64,000 nucleotides of DNA from Sympetrum striolatum (Eukaryota; Arthropoda; Insecta; Odonata; Libellulidae): contig CANPUZ010000073.1 of NCBI GenBank assembly GCA_947579665.1, positions 62,001 to 126,000 on the forward strand. Direction: 5' to 3'. The notes under the pieces were generated by a model. That model had not been told where the DNA came from. It searched no databases and saw nothing but the letters and a program-made list of their open reading frames with translations. Position 1 is the stretch's first letter. The number at the start of each line of letters is the position of its first letter. A program made the translations under genes and the position numbers. Below, piece by piece: positions 25,001 to 36,600 of the stretch.

Positions 25001-27550
25001 AAAATTATTCGTTTTTCTTGCTTTTTTCGGTCAAATATCGATAAAATAAGGAAAAAACAAGGGAAAAAAGATGATAAAAATTGATATTTAGCTAAAATTA
25101 TTCGTTTTTCTTGCTATTTTCGGTCAAATCTCGATAAAATGTGGAAGATTAAGGGAAAAAAAGAGGAAAAAAATTGACATTTCGCTAAAATTATTCGTTT
25201 TTCTTGCTTTTTTATGTCAAATCTCGATAAAATAACGAAAATTAAGGGAAAAAAAGGGGAAAAAAATTGAAATTTCGCTAAAATTATTCGTTTTTCTTGC
25301 TTTTTTCGGTCAAATCTCGATAAAATAAGGAAAATTAAGGGAATAAAAGAGGATAAAAATTGATATTTCGCTAAAATTATTCGTTTTTCTTGCTTTTTTC
25401 GGACAAACCTCGATAAAATAAAGAAAATTAAGGGAAAAAAAGAGGACAAAAATTGAAATTTCGCTAAAATTATTCGTTTTTCTAGCTTTTTTAAGTCAAA
25501 TCTCGATAAATAAGGAAAATTAAGGGAAAAAAAGAGGAAAAAAATTGATATTTCGCTAAAATTATTCGTTTTTCTTGCTTTTTTCGGTCAAATCTCGATA
25601 AAATAAGGAAAATTAAGGGAAAAAAGAGGAAAAAAATAGAAATTTCGCTAAAATAATTCGTTTTTCTTGCTTTTTTCGGTCAAATCTCGATAAAATAAGG
25701 AAAATTAACGGTAAAAAAGAGGAAAAAAATTGAAATTTCGCTAAAATTATTCGTTTTTCTTGCTTTTTTCGGTCAAATCTCGATAAAATAAGGAAAATTA
25801 AGGGAAAAAAGAGGAAAAAAATTGAAATTTCGCTAAAATTATTCGTTTTTCTTGCTTTTCTATGTCAAATCTCGATAAAATGAGGAAAATTAAGGGAAGA
25901 AAAGAGGATAAAAATTGATATTTCGCTAAAATTATTCGTTTTTCTTGCTTTTTTCGGACAAACCTCGATAAAATAAGGAAAATTAAGGGAAAAAAAGAGG
26001 AAAAAAATTGAAATTTCGCTAAAATTATTCGTTTTTCTAGCTTTTTTAAGTCAAATCTCGATAAATAAGGAAAATTAAGGGAAAAAAGAGGAAAAAAATT
26101 GATATTTCGCTAAAATTATTCGTTTTTCTTGCTTTTTTCGGTCAAATCTCGATAAAATAAGGAAAATTAAGGGAAAAAAGAGGAAAAAAATAGAAATTTC
26201 GCTAAAATAATTCGTTTTTCTTGCTTTTTTCGGTCAAATCTCGATAAAATAAGGAAAATTAACGGTAAAAAAGAGGAAAAAAATTGAAATTTCGCTAAAA
26301 TTATTCGTTTTTCTTGCTTTTTTCGGTCAAATCTCGATAAAATAAGGAAAATTAAGGGAAAAAAGAGGAAAAAAATTGAAATTTCGCTAAAATTATTCGT
26401 TTTTCTTGCTTTTCTATGTCAAATCTCGATAAAATGAGGAAAATTAAGGGAAGAAAAGAGGATAAAAATTGATATTTCGCTAAAATTATTCGTTTTTCTT
26501 GCTTTTTTCGGACAAACCTCGATAAAATAAGGAAAATTAAGGGAAAAAAAGAGGAAAAAAATTGAAATTTCGCTAAAATTATTCGTTTTTCTAGCTTTTT
26601 TAAGTCAAATCTCGATAAATAAGGAAAATTAAGGGAAAAAAGAGGAAAAAAATTGAAATTTCGCTAAAATTATTCGTTTTTCTTGCTTTTTTCGGTCAAA
26701 TCTCGATAAAATAAGGAAAATTAAGGGAAAAAAGAGGAAAAAAATAGAAATTTCGCTAAAATAATTCGTTTTTCTTGCTTTTTTCGGTAGAATCTCGATA
26801 AAATAAGGAAAATTAACGGTAAAAAAGAGGAAAAAAATTGAAATTTCGCTAAAATTATTCGTTTTTCTTGCTTTTTTCGGTCAAATCTCGATAAAATAAG
26901 GAAAATTAAGGGAAAAAAGAGGAAAAAATTGAAATTTCGCTAAAATTATTCGTTTTTCTTGCTTTTCTATGTCAAATCTCGATAAAATGAGGAAAATTAA
27001 GGGAAAGAAAGAGGATTAAAATCGATATTTCCCTAAAATTATTCGTTTTTCTTGCTTTTTTCGGTCAAATATCGATAAAATAAGGAAAATCAAGGGAAAA
27101 AAGATGATAAAAATTGATATTTAGCTAAAATTATTCGTTTTTCTTGCTATTTTCGGTCAAATCTCGATAAAATGTGGAAGATTAAGGGAAAAAAAGAGGA
27201 AAAAAGTTGACATTTCGCTAAAATTATTCGTTTTTCTTGCTTTTTTAAGTCATATCTCGATAAAATAACGAAAATTAAGGGAAAAAAAGGGGAAAAAAAT
27301 TGAAATTTCGCTAAAATTATTCGTTTTTCTTGCTTTTTTCGGTCAAATCTCGATAAAATAAGGAAAATTAAGGGAATAAAAGAGGATAAAAATTGATATT
27401 TCGCTAAAATTATTCGTTTTTCTTGCTTTTTTCGGACAAACCTCGATAAAATAAGGAAAATTAAGGGAAAAAAAGAGGACAAAAATTGAAATTTCGCTAA
27501 AATTATTCGTTTTTCTAGCTTTTTTCGGTCAAATCTCGATAAAATAAGGA
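22021..27550 (+). repeat. Satellite block A3
   Basis: A type A array: H15 lacking its first monomer (about 22017-23305), H12a (23306-24415), an H15 first part (24416-25340) and three H6 units (25341-27002). It is mostly the second copy of 16370-21290, but its first 650 bp resemble 13.83-14.47 kb (offset 8,236) and 0.19-0.85 kb (offset 21,825) instead. No unit lies outside the pattern. Confidence 0.8.
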
Positions 27551-28215
27551 AAATTAAGGGAAAAAAGAGGATAAAAATTGATATTTTGCTAAAATTATTC
27601 GTTTTTCCTACTTTTTTCGGTCAAATCTCGATAAAATAAGGAAAATTAAGGGAAAAAAAGAGGAAAAAAATTGAAATTTCGCTAAAATTATTCATTTTTC
27701 TTGCTTTTTTCGGTCAAATCTCGATAAAATAACGAAAATTAAGGGAAAAAAAGAGGATTAAAATTGAAATTTCGCAAAAATTATTCGTTTTTCTTGATTT
27801 TTTCGGTCAAATCTCGATAAAATAAGGAAAATTAAGGGAAAAAAGAGGAAAAAAATTGAAATTTCGCTCAAATTATTCGTTTTTCTCGCCTTTTTCGGTC
27901 AAATCTCGATAAAATAAGGAAAATTACGGGAAAAAAGAGGATAAAAATAGATATTTCGCTAAAATTATTCGTTTTTCTTGCTTTTTTCGGTCAAATCTCG
28001 ATAAAATAAGGAAAATCAAAAGAAAAAAGTTGATAAAAATTGATATTTCGCTAAAATTATTCGTTTTTCTTGCTTTTTTCGGTCAAATCTCGATAAAATA
28101 ACGAAAATCAAGGGAAAAAAGATGACAAAAATTGATATTTCGCTAAAATTATTCGTTTTTCTTGCTTTTTTCGGTCAAATCTCGATAAAATGAGGAAAAT
28201 TAAGGGAAAAAAAGA
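22660..28215 (+). repeat. 6.3-kb duplication, copy b
   Basis: Sister of 16370-22020. It agrees closely, with scattered single-base differences such as cctactttt here against cttactttt in copy a (27.6 against 21.3 kb), and ttcttgatttt against ttcatgatttt. In both cases super-repeat copy 2 can be used as an outgroup. Beyond 28,215 copy b runs on into type C sequence while copy a switches to type A. Confidence 0.85.
25341..27002 (+). repeat. H6 six-monomer repeat, three units
   Basis: Units start at 25341, 25896 and 26450, and the array ends at 27002 (553-555 bp each). aagtc words lie at 25493, 26048 and 26602. It is the counterpart of 19052-20712, with the same number of units. The private variant cggtagaatc (about 26,790) is also found near 20,497 and 48,422, which anchors the third unit here to the second unit of the 47.5-48.6 kb array. 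Confidence 0.85.
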
Positions 28216-29940
28216 GGAAAAAGATTGAAATTTCGCTAAAATTATTCGTTTTTCTTGCTTTTTCGGTCAAATCTCGATAAAATAAGGAAAATTAAGGGAA
28301 AAAAAGAGGAAAAAAATTGAAATTTTGCTAAAATTATTCGTTTTTCTTGCTTTTTTCGGTCAAATCTCGATAAAATAAGGAAAATTAAGGGAAAAAAAGA
28401 GGATAAAAATTGATATTTCGCTAAAATTATTCGTTTTTCTTGCTTTTTTCGGTCAAATCTCGATAAAATAAGGAAAATTATGGGAAAAAAGAGGAAAAAA
28501 ATAGAAATTTCGCTAAAATTATTCGTTTTTCTTGCTTTTTTCGGTCAAATCTCGATAAAATAAGGTAAATTAAGGGTAAAAAAGAGGAAAAAAATTGAAA
28601 TTTCGCTAAAATTATTCGTTTTTCTTGCTTTTTTCGGTCAAATCTCGATAAAATGAGGAAAATTAAGGGAAAAAACGAGGATAAAAATTGATATTTCGAT
28701 AAAATTATTCGTTTTTCTTGCTTTTTTCGGACAAACCTCGATAAAATAAGGAAAATTAAGGGAAAAAAAGAGGAAAAAAATTGAAATTTCGCTAAAATTA
28801 TTCGTTTTTCTAGCGTTTTTTGGTCAAATCTCGATAAAATAAGGAAAATTAAGGGAAAAAAGAGGATAAAAATTGATATTTTGCTAAAATTATTCGTTTT
28901 TCTTACTTTTTTCGGTCAAATCTCGATAAAATAAGGAAAATGAAGGGAAAAAAAGAGGAAAAAAATTGAAATTTCGCTAAAATTATTCGTTTTTCTTGCT
29001 TTTTTCGGTCAAATCTCGATAAAATAACGAAAATTAAGGGAAAAAAAGAGGATTAAAATTGAAATTTCGCAAAAATAATTCGTTTTTCTTGCTTTTTTCA
29101 AGCAAATCTCGATAAAATAAGGAAAATTAAGGGAAAAAAAGGGGAAAAAAATTGAAATTTCGCTAAAATTATTCGTTTTTCTTGCTTTTTTCGGCCAAAT
29201 CTCGATAAAATAAGGAAAATTAAGGGAAAAAAAGAGGAAAAAAATTGAAATTTCGCTCAAATTATTCGTTTTTCTCGCCTTCTTCGGTCAAATCTCGATA
29301 AAATAAGGAAAATTAAGGGAAAAATAGATATTTCGCTAAAATTATTCGTTTTTCTTGCTTTTTTCGGTCAAATCTCGATAAAATAAGGAAAATCAATGGA
29401 AAAAAGATGATAAAAATTGATATTTCGCTAAAATTATTCGTTTTTCTTGCTTTTTTCGGTCAAATCTCGATAAAATGAGGAAAATCAAGGGAAAAAAGAT
29501 GATAAAAATTGATATTTCGCTAAAATTATTCGTTTTTCTTGCTTTTTTCGGTCAAATCTCGATAAATTGAGGAAAATTATGGGAAAAAATAGGAAAAAGA
29601 TTGAAATTTCGCTAAAATTATTCGTTTTTCTTGCTTTTTCGGTCAAATCTCGATAAAATAAGAAAATTAAGGGAAAAAAAGAGGAAAAAAATTGAAATTT
29701 CGCTAAAATTATTCGTTTTTCTTGCTTTTTTCGGTCAAATCTCGATAAAATAAGGAAAATTAAGGGAAAAAAGAGGAAAAAAATAGAAATTTCGCTAAAA
29801 TTATTCGTTTTTCTTGCTTTTTTCGGTCAAATCTCGATAACATAAGGAAAATTAAGGGTAAAAAAGAGGAAAAAAAAAGAAATTTCGCTCAAATTATTCG
29901 TTTTTCTTGCTTTTTTCGGTCAAATCTCGATAAAATAAGG
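27551..29940 (+). repeat. Satellite block C2
   Basis: Type C monomers: cttacttttttcgg or cctactttt, cgcaaaaatt, tttctcgcc, atcaaaag (28015), gaaaaagattg, attatggg, cgataaaatt (in place of cgctaaaatt), tagcgttttttgg, caagcaaatc, cggccaaatc, tcaatgg and cgataacataagg. It is followed almost base for base by 49221-51580 at offset 21,638, and its later half again by 58970-60650. It ends where aattaagcg with gagagg begins a type B piece. Confidence 0.8.
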
Positions 29941-30620
29941 AAAATTAAGCGAAAAAGAGAGGAAAAAAATTGAAATTTCGCTAAAATTATTCGTTTTTCT
30001 TGCTTTTCTCGGTCAAATCTCGATAAAATAAGGAAAATTAAGGGAAAAAAGAGGAAAAAAATATATATTCGCTAAAATTATTCGTTTTTCTTGCTTTTTT
30101 CGGTCAAATCTTGATAAAATGAGGAAAATTAAGGGAAAAAAAGAGGATAAAAATTGATATTTCGCTAAAATTATTCGTTTTTCTTGCTTTTTTCGGTCAA
30201 ATATCGATAAAATAAGGAAAATCAAGGGAAAAGAGATGATAAAAATTGATATTTAGCTAAAATTATTCGTTTTTCTTGCTATTTTCGGTTAAATCTCGAA
30301 AAATGTGGAAAATTAAGGGAAAAAAAGAGGAAAAAAATTGACATTTCGCTAAAATTATTCGTTTTTCTTGCTTTTTTATGTCAAATCTCGATAAAATAAC
30401 GAAAATTAAGGGAAAAAAAGAGGAAAAAAATTGAAATTTCGCTAAAATTATTCGTTTTTCTTGCTTTTTTCGGTCAAATATCGATAAAATAAGGAAAATC
30501 AAGGGAAAAAAGATGATAAAAATTGATATTTAGCTAAAATTATTCGTTTTTCTTGCTATTTTCGGTCAAATCTCGAAAAATGTGGAAAATTAAGGGAAAA
30601 AAAGAGGAAAAAAATTGACA
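29941..30620 (+). repeat. Short type B insert before super-repeat copy 2
   Basis: About seven monomers that match 3965-4645 (offset 25,975; aattaagcg near 3972 and 29946, tatattcgct in both). The next monomers (from about 30,620) restart the series at 2.8 kb. Copy 1 is therefore joined to copy 2 through a partial repeat of its own left part, as expected from a misaligned exchange within type B. Confidence 0.75.
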
Positions 30621-33600
30621 TTTCGCTAAAATTATTCGTTTTTCTTGCTTTTTTCGGTCAAATCTCGATAAAATAAGGAAAATTAAGGGAAAAAAGAGGA
30701 AAAAAATATAAATTCGCTAAAATTATTCGTTTTTCTTGCTTTTTTCGGTCAAATCTTGATAAAATGAGGAAAATTAAGGGAAAAAAAGAGGATAAAAATT
30801 GATATTTCGCTAAAATTATTCGTTTTTCTTGCTTTTTTCGGTCAAATATCGATAAAATAAGGAAAATCAAGGGAAAAGAGATGATAAAAATTGATATTTA
30901 GCTAAAATTATTCGTTTTTCTTGCTATTTTCGGTTAAATCTCGAAAAATGTGGAAAATTAAGGGAAAAAAAGAGGAAAAAAATTGACATTTCGCTAAAAT
31001 TATTCGTTTTTCTTGCTTTTTTATGTCAAATCTCGATAAAATAACGAAAATTAAGGGAAAAAAAGAGGAAAAAAATTGAAATTTCGCTAAAATTATTCGT
31101 TTTTCTTGCTTTTTTCGGTCAAATCTCGATAAAATAAGGGAAATTAAGGGAAAAAAAGAGGACAAAAATTGAAATTTCGCTAAAATCATTCGTTTTTCTT
31201 GCTTTTTTCGGTCAAATCTCGATAAAATAAGGAGAATTAAGGGAAAAGAGAGGATAAAAATTGATATTGTGCTAAAATTATTCAATTTTCTTGCTTTTTT
31301 CGGTCAAATCTCGATAAAATAAGGAAAATTAAGGGAAAAAAAGAGGATAAAAATAGATATTTCGCTAAAATTATTCGTTTTTCTTGCTTTTTTCGGTCAA
31401 ATCTCGATAAAATAAGGAAAATCAAGGGAAAAAAGATGATAAAAATTGATATTTCGCTAAAATTATTCGTTTTTCTTACTTTTTTTGGTCAAATCTCGAT
31501 AAAATAAGGAAAATCAAGGGATAAAAGATGATAAAAATTGATATTTCGCTAAAATTATTCGTTTTTCTTTTTTTTTTCGGTCAAATCTCGATAAAATGAG
31601 GAAAATTGAGGGAAAAAGAGGAAAAAAATTGAAATTTCGCTAAAATTATTCGTTTTTCTTGCTTTTTCGGTCAAATCTCGATAAAATAAGGAAAATTAAG
31701 GGAAAAAAAGAGGAAAAAAATTGAAATTTCGCTAAAATTATTCGTTTTTCTTGCTTTTATCGGTCAAATCTCGATAAAATAAGGAAAATTAAGGGAAAAA
31801 AGAGGATAAAAATTGATATTTCGCTAAAATTATTCGTTTTTCTTGCTTTTTTCGGTCAAATCTCGATAAAATAAGGAAAATTAAGGGAAAAAAGAGGAAA
31901 AAACTTGAAATTATGCAAAAATTATTCGTTTTTTTTCCTTTTTTCGGTCAAATCTCGATAAAATAAGGAAAATAAAGGGAAAAAAAGAGGAAAAAAATTG
32001 AAATTTCGCTAAAATTATTCGTTTTTCTTGCTTTTTCGGTCAAATCTCGATAAAATAAGGAAAATTAAGGGAAAAAAAGAGGAAAAAAATTGAAATTTCG
32101 CTAAAATTATTCGTTTTTCTTGCTTTTATCGGTCAAATCTCGATAAAATAAGGAAAATTAAGGGAAAAAAGAGGATAAAAATTGATATTTCGCTAAAATT
32201 ATTCGTTTTTCTTGCTTTTTTCGGTCAAATCTCGATAAAATAAGGAAAATTAAGGGAAAAAAGAGGAAAAAAACTTGAAATTATGCAAAAATTATTCGTT
32301 TTTTTTCCTTTTTTCGGTCAAATCTCGATAAAATAAGGAAAATAAAGGGAAAAAAAGAGGAAAAAAATTGAAATTTCGCTAAAATTATTCGTTTTTCTTG
32401 CTTTTTTCGGTCAAATCTCGATAAAATGAGGAAAATTAAGGGAAAAAAAGAGGAAAAAAATTGAAATTTCGCTCAAATTATTCAATTTTCTTGCTTTTTT
32501 CGGTCAAATCTCGATAAAATAAGGAAAATTAAGGGACAAAAAGAGGATAAAAATTGATATATCGCTAAAATTATTCGTTTTTCTTGCTTTTTTCGGTCAA
32601 ATCTCGATAAAATAAGGAAAATCAAGGGAAAAAAGGTGATAAAAATTGATATTTCGCTAAAATTATTCTTTTTTCTTATTTTTTCGGTCAAATCTCGATA
32701 AAATAAGGAAAATTAAGGGATAAAAAGAGGAAAAAAATTGAAATTTCGCTAAAATTGTTCGTTTTTCTAGCTTTTTTTGGTCAAATCTCGATAAAATTAG
32801 GAAAATTAAGCGAAAAAAAGAGGAAAAAAATTGAAATTTCGCTAAAATTATTCGTTTTTCTTGCTTTTCTCGGTCAAATCTCGATAAAATAAGGAAAATT
32901 AAGGGAAAAAAAGAGGAAAAAAATATATATTCGCTAAAATTATTCGTTTTTCTTGCTTTTTTCGGTCAGATCTTGATAAAATGAGGAAAATTAAGGGAAA
33001 AAAAGAGGATAAAAATTGATATTTCGCTAAAATTATTCGTTTTTCTTGCTTTTTTCGGTCAAATATCGATAAAATAAGGAAAATCAAGGGAAAAGAGATG
33101 ATAAAAATTGATATTTAGCTAAAATTATTCGTTTTTCTTGCTATTTTCGGTTAAATCTCGAAAAATGTGGAAAATTAAGGGAAAAAAAGAGGAAAAAAAT
33201 TGACATTTCGCTAAAATTATTCGTTTTTCTTGCTTTTTTATGTCAAATCTCGATAAAATAACGAAAATTAAGGGAAAAAAAGAGGAAAAAAATTGAAATT
33301 TCGCTAAAATTATTCGTTTTTCTTGCTTTTTTTCGGTCAAATATCGATAAAATAAGGAAAATCAAGGGAAAAAAGATGATAAAAATTGATATTTAGCTAA
33401 AATTATTCGTTTTTCTTGCTATTTTCGGTCAAATCTCGAAAAATGTGGAAAATTAAGGGAAAAAAAGAGGAAAAAAATTGACATTTCCCTAAAATTATTC
33501 GTTTTTCTTGCTTTTTTATGTCAAATCTCGATAAAATAACGAAAATTAAGGGAAAAAAAGAGGAAAAAAATTGAAATTTCGCTAAAATTATTCGTTTTTC

Positions 33601-36600
33601 TTGCTTTTTTCAAGCAAATCTCGATAAAATAAGGAAAATTAAGGGAAAAAAAGAGGAAAAAATTGGAATTTCGCTCAAATTATTCGTTTTTCTTGCCTTT
33701 TTCGGTCATATCTCGATAAAATAAGGAAAATTAAGGGAAAAAAAGAGGATAAAAATAGATATTTCGCTAAAATTATTTTTTTTTTCTCTTTTTTCGGTCA
33801 AATCTCGATAAAATAAGGAAAATCAAGGGAAAAAAAGATGATAAAAATTGATATTTCGCTAAAATTATTCGTTTTTCTTGGTTTTTTCGGTCAAATCTCG
33901 ATAAAATAAGGAAAATCAAGGGAAAAAAGATGATAAAAATTGATATTTCGCTAAAATTATTCGTTTTTCTTTTTTTTTTTGGTCAAATCTCGATAAAATG
34001 AGGAAAATTAAGGGAAAAAAAGAGGAAAAAAATTGAAATTTCGCTAAAATTATTCGTTTTTCTTGCTTTTTTCGGACAAACCTCGATAAAATAAGGAAAA
34101 TTAAGGGAAAAAAAGAGGAAAAAATTGAAATTTCGCTAAAATTATTCGTTTTGCTAGCTTTTTTCGGTCAAATCTCGATAAAATAAGGAAAATTAAGGGA
34201 AAAAAGAAAAAAAAAATTGAAATTTCGCTAAAATTATTCGTTTTTCTAGCTTTTTTCGGTCAAATCTCGATAAAATAAGGAAAATTAAGGGAAAAAAGAG
34301 GAAAAAAATTGAAATTTCGCTAAAATTATTCGTTTTTCTTGCTTTTTTCGGTCAAATCTCGATAAAATAAGGAAAATTAAGGGAAAAAAAGAGGAAAAAA
34401 ATAGAAATTTCGCTAAAATTATTCGTTTTTCTTGCTTTTTTCGGTCAAATCTCGATAAAATAAGGAAAATTAAGGGTAAAAAAGAGGAAAAAAATTGAAA
34501 TTTCGCTAAAATTATTCGTTTTTCTAGCTTTTTTCGGTCAAATCTCGATAAAATAAGGAAAATTAAGGGAAAAAAGAGGAAAAAAATTGAAATTTCGCTA
34601 AAATTATTCGTTTTTCTTGCTTTTTTATGTCAAATCTCGATAAAATAAGGAAAATTAAGGGAAAAAAAGACTAAAAAAATTGAAATTTCGCTAAAATTAT
34701 TCGTTTTTCTTGCTTTTTTCGGTCAAATCTCGAAAAAATAAGGAAAATTAAGGGAAAAAAAGAGGAAAAAAATAGAAATTTCGCTAAAATTATTCGTTTT
34801 TCTTGCTTTTTTCGGTCAAATCTCGATAAAATAAGGAAAATTAAGGGAAAAAAAGAGGAAAAAAATAGAAATTTCACTAAAATTATTCGTTTTTCTTGCT
34901 TTTTTCGGTCTAATGTCGATAAAATAAGGAAAATTAAGGAAAAAAAGAGGAAAAAAATAGAAATTTCGCTAAAATTATTCGTTTTTCTTGCTTTTTTCGG
35001 TCAAATCTCGATAAAATAAGGAAAATTAAGGGTAAAAAAGAGGAAAAAAATTGAAATTTCGCTAAAATTATTCGTTTTTCTTGCTTTTTTCGGTCAAATC
35101 TCGATAAAATAAGGAAAATTAAGGGAAAAAAAGAGGAAAAAAATTGAAATTTCGCTAAAATTATTCGTTTTTCTTGCTTTTTTCGGTCAAATCTCGATAA
35201 AATGAGGAAAATTAAGGGAAAAAAAGAGGAAAAAAATTGAAATTTCGCTCAAATTATTCAATTTTCTTGCTTTTTTCGGTCAAATCTCGATAAAATAAGG
35301 AAAATTAAGGGACAAAAAGAGGATAAAAATTGATATTTCGCTAAAATTATTCGTTTTTCTTGCTTTTTTCGGTCAAATCTCGATAAAATAAGGAAAATCA
35401 AGGGAAAAAAGGTGATAAAAATTGATATTTCGCTAAAATTATTCGTTTTTCTTGATTTTTTTGGTCTAATCTCGATAAAATAAGGAAAATTAAGGGATAA
35501 AAAGAGGAAAAAAATTGAAATTTTGCTAAAATTGTTCGTTTTTCTAGCTTTTTTTGGTCAAATCTCGATAAAATAAGGAAAATTAAGCGAAAAAGAGAGG
35601 AAAAAAATTGAAATTTCGCTAAAATTATTCGTTTTTCTTGCTTTTTTCGGTCAAATCTCGATAAAATAAGGAAAATTAAGGGAAAAAAGAGGAAAAAAAT
35701 ATATATTCGCTAAAATTATTCGTTTTTCTTGCTTTTTTCGGTCAAATCTTGATAAAATGAGGAAAATTAAGGGAAAAAAAGAGGATAAAAATTGATATTT
35801 CGCTAAAATTATTCGTTTTTCTTGCTTTTTTCGGTCAAATATCGATAAAATAAGGAAAATCAAGGGAAAAGAGATGATAAAAATTGATATTTAGCTAAAA
35901 TTATTCGTTTTTCTTGCTATTTTCGGTTAAATCTCGAAAAATGTGGAAAATTAAGGGAAAAAAAGAGGAAAAAAATTGACATTTCGCTAAAATTATTCGT
36001 TTTTCTTGCTTTTTTATGTCAAATCTCGATAAAATAACGAAAATTAAGGGAAAAAAAGAGGAAAAAAATTGATATTTCGCTAAAATTATTCGTTTTTCTT
36101 GCTTTTTTCGGTCAAATATCGATAAAATAAGGAAAATCAAGGGAAAAAAAGATGATAAAAATTGATATATAGCTAAAATTATTCGTTTTTCTTGCTATTT
36201 TCGGTCAAATCTCGAAAAATGTGGAAAATTAAGGGAAAAAAAGAGGAAAAAAATTGACATTTCGCTAAAATTATTCGTTTTTCTTGCTTTTTTATGTCAA
36301 ATCTCGATAAAATAACGAAAATTAAGGGAAAAAAAGAGGAAAAAAATTGAAATTTCGCTAAAATTATTCGTTTTTCTTGCTTTTTTCGGTCAAATCTCGA
36401 TAAAATAAGGAAAATTAAGGGAAAAAAAGAGTATTAAAATTGAAATTTCGCTCAAATTATTCGTTTTTCTTGCTTTTTTCAAGCAAATCTCGATAAAATA
36501 AGGAAAATTAAGGGAAAAAAAGGGGAAAAAAATTGAAATTTCGTAAAAATTATTCGTTTTTCTTGCTTTTTTCGGCCAAATCTCGATAAAATAAGGAAAA

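Larger units (their letters stand above)
2801..29940 (+). repeat. Super-repeat copy 1 (block order B-A-C-A-C)
   Basis: This long segment is repeated in the same order at 30621-51580. Marker pairs: tataaattcg 2886 with 30707; aaaatcattcg near 3361 with 31183 (offset 27,821); 5925 with 34671 and 6905 with 35651 (28,746); 11880 with 40170 (28,290); 14379 with 42671 (28,292); 18825 with 47307 (28,482); 27147 with 48785 and 29009 with 50647 (21,638). Each step in offset corresponds to a gain or loss of whole monomers, apart from the last, which also includes the 6.29-kb duplication present only in this copy. The start is where copy 2 begins (about 30,620); the end is where the two copies stop agreeing (29,940 against 51,580). 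Confidence 0.8.
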
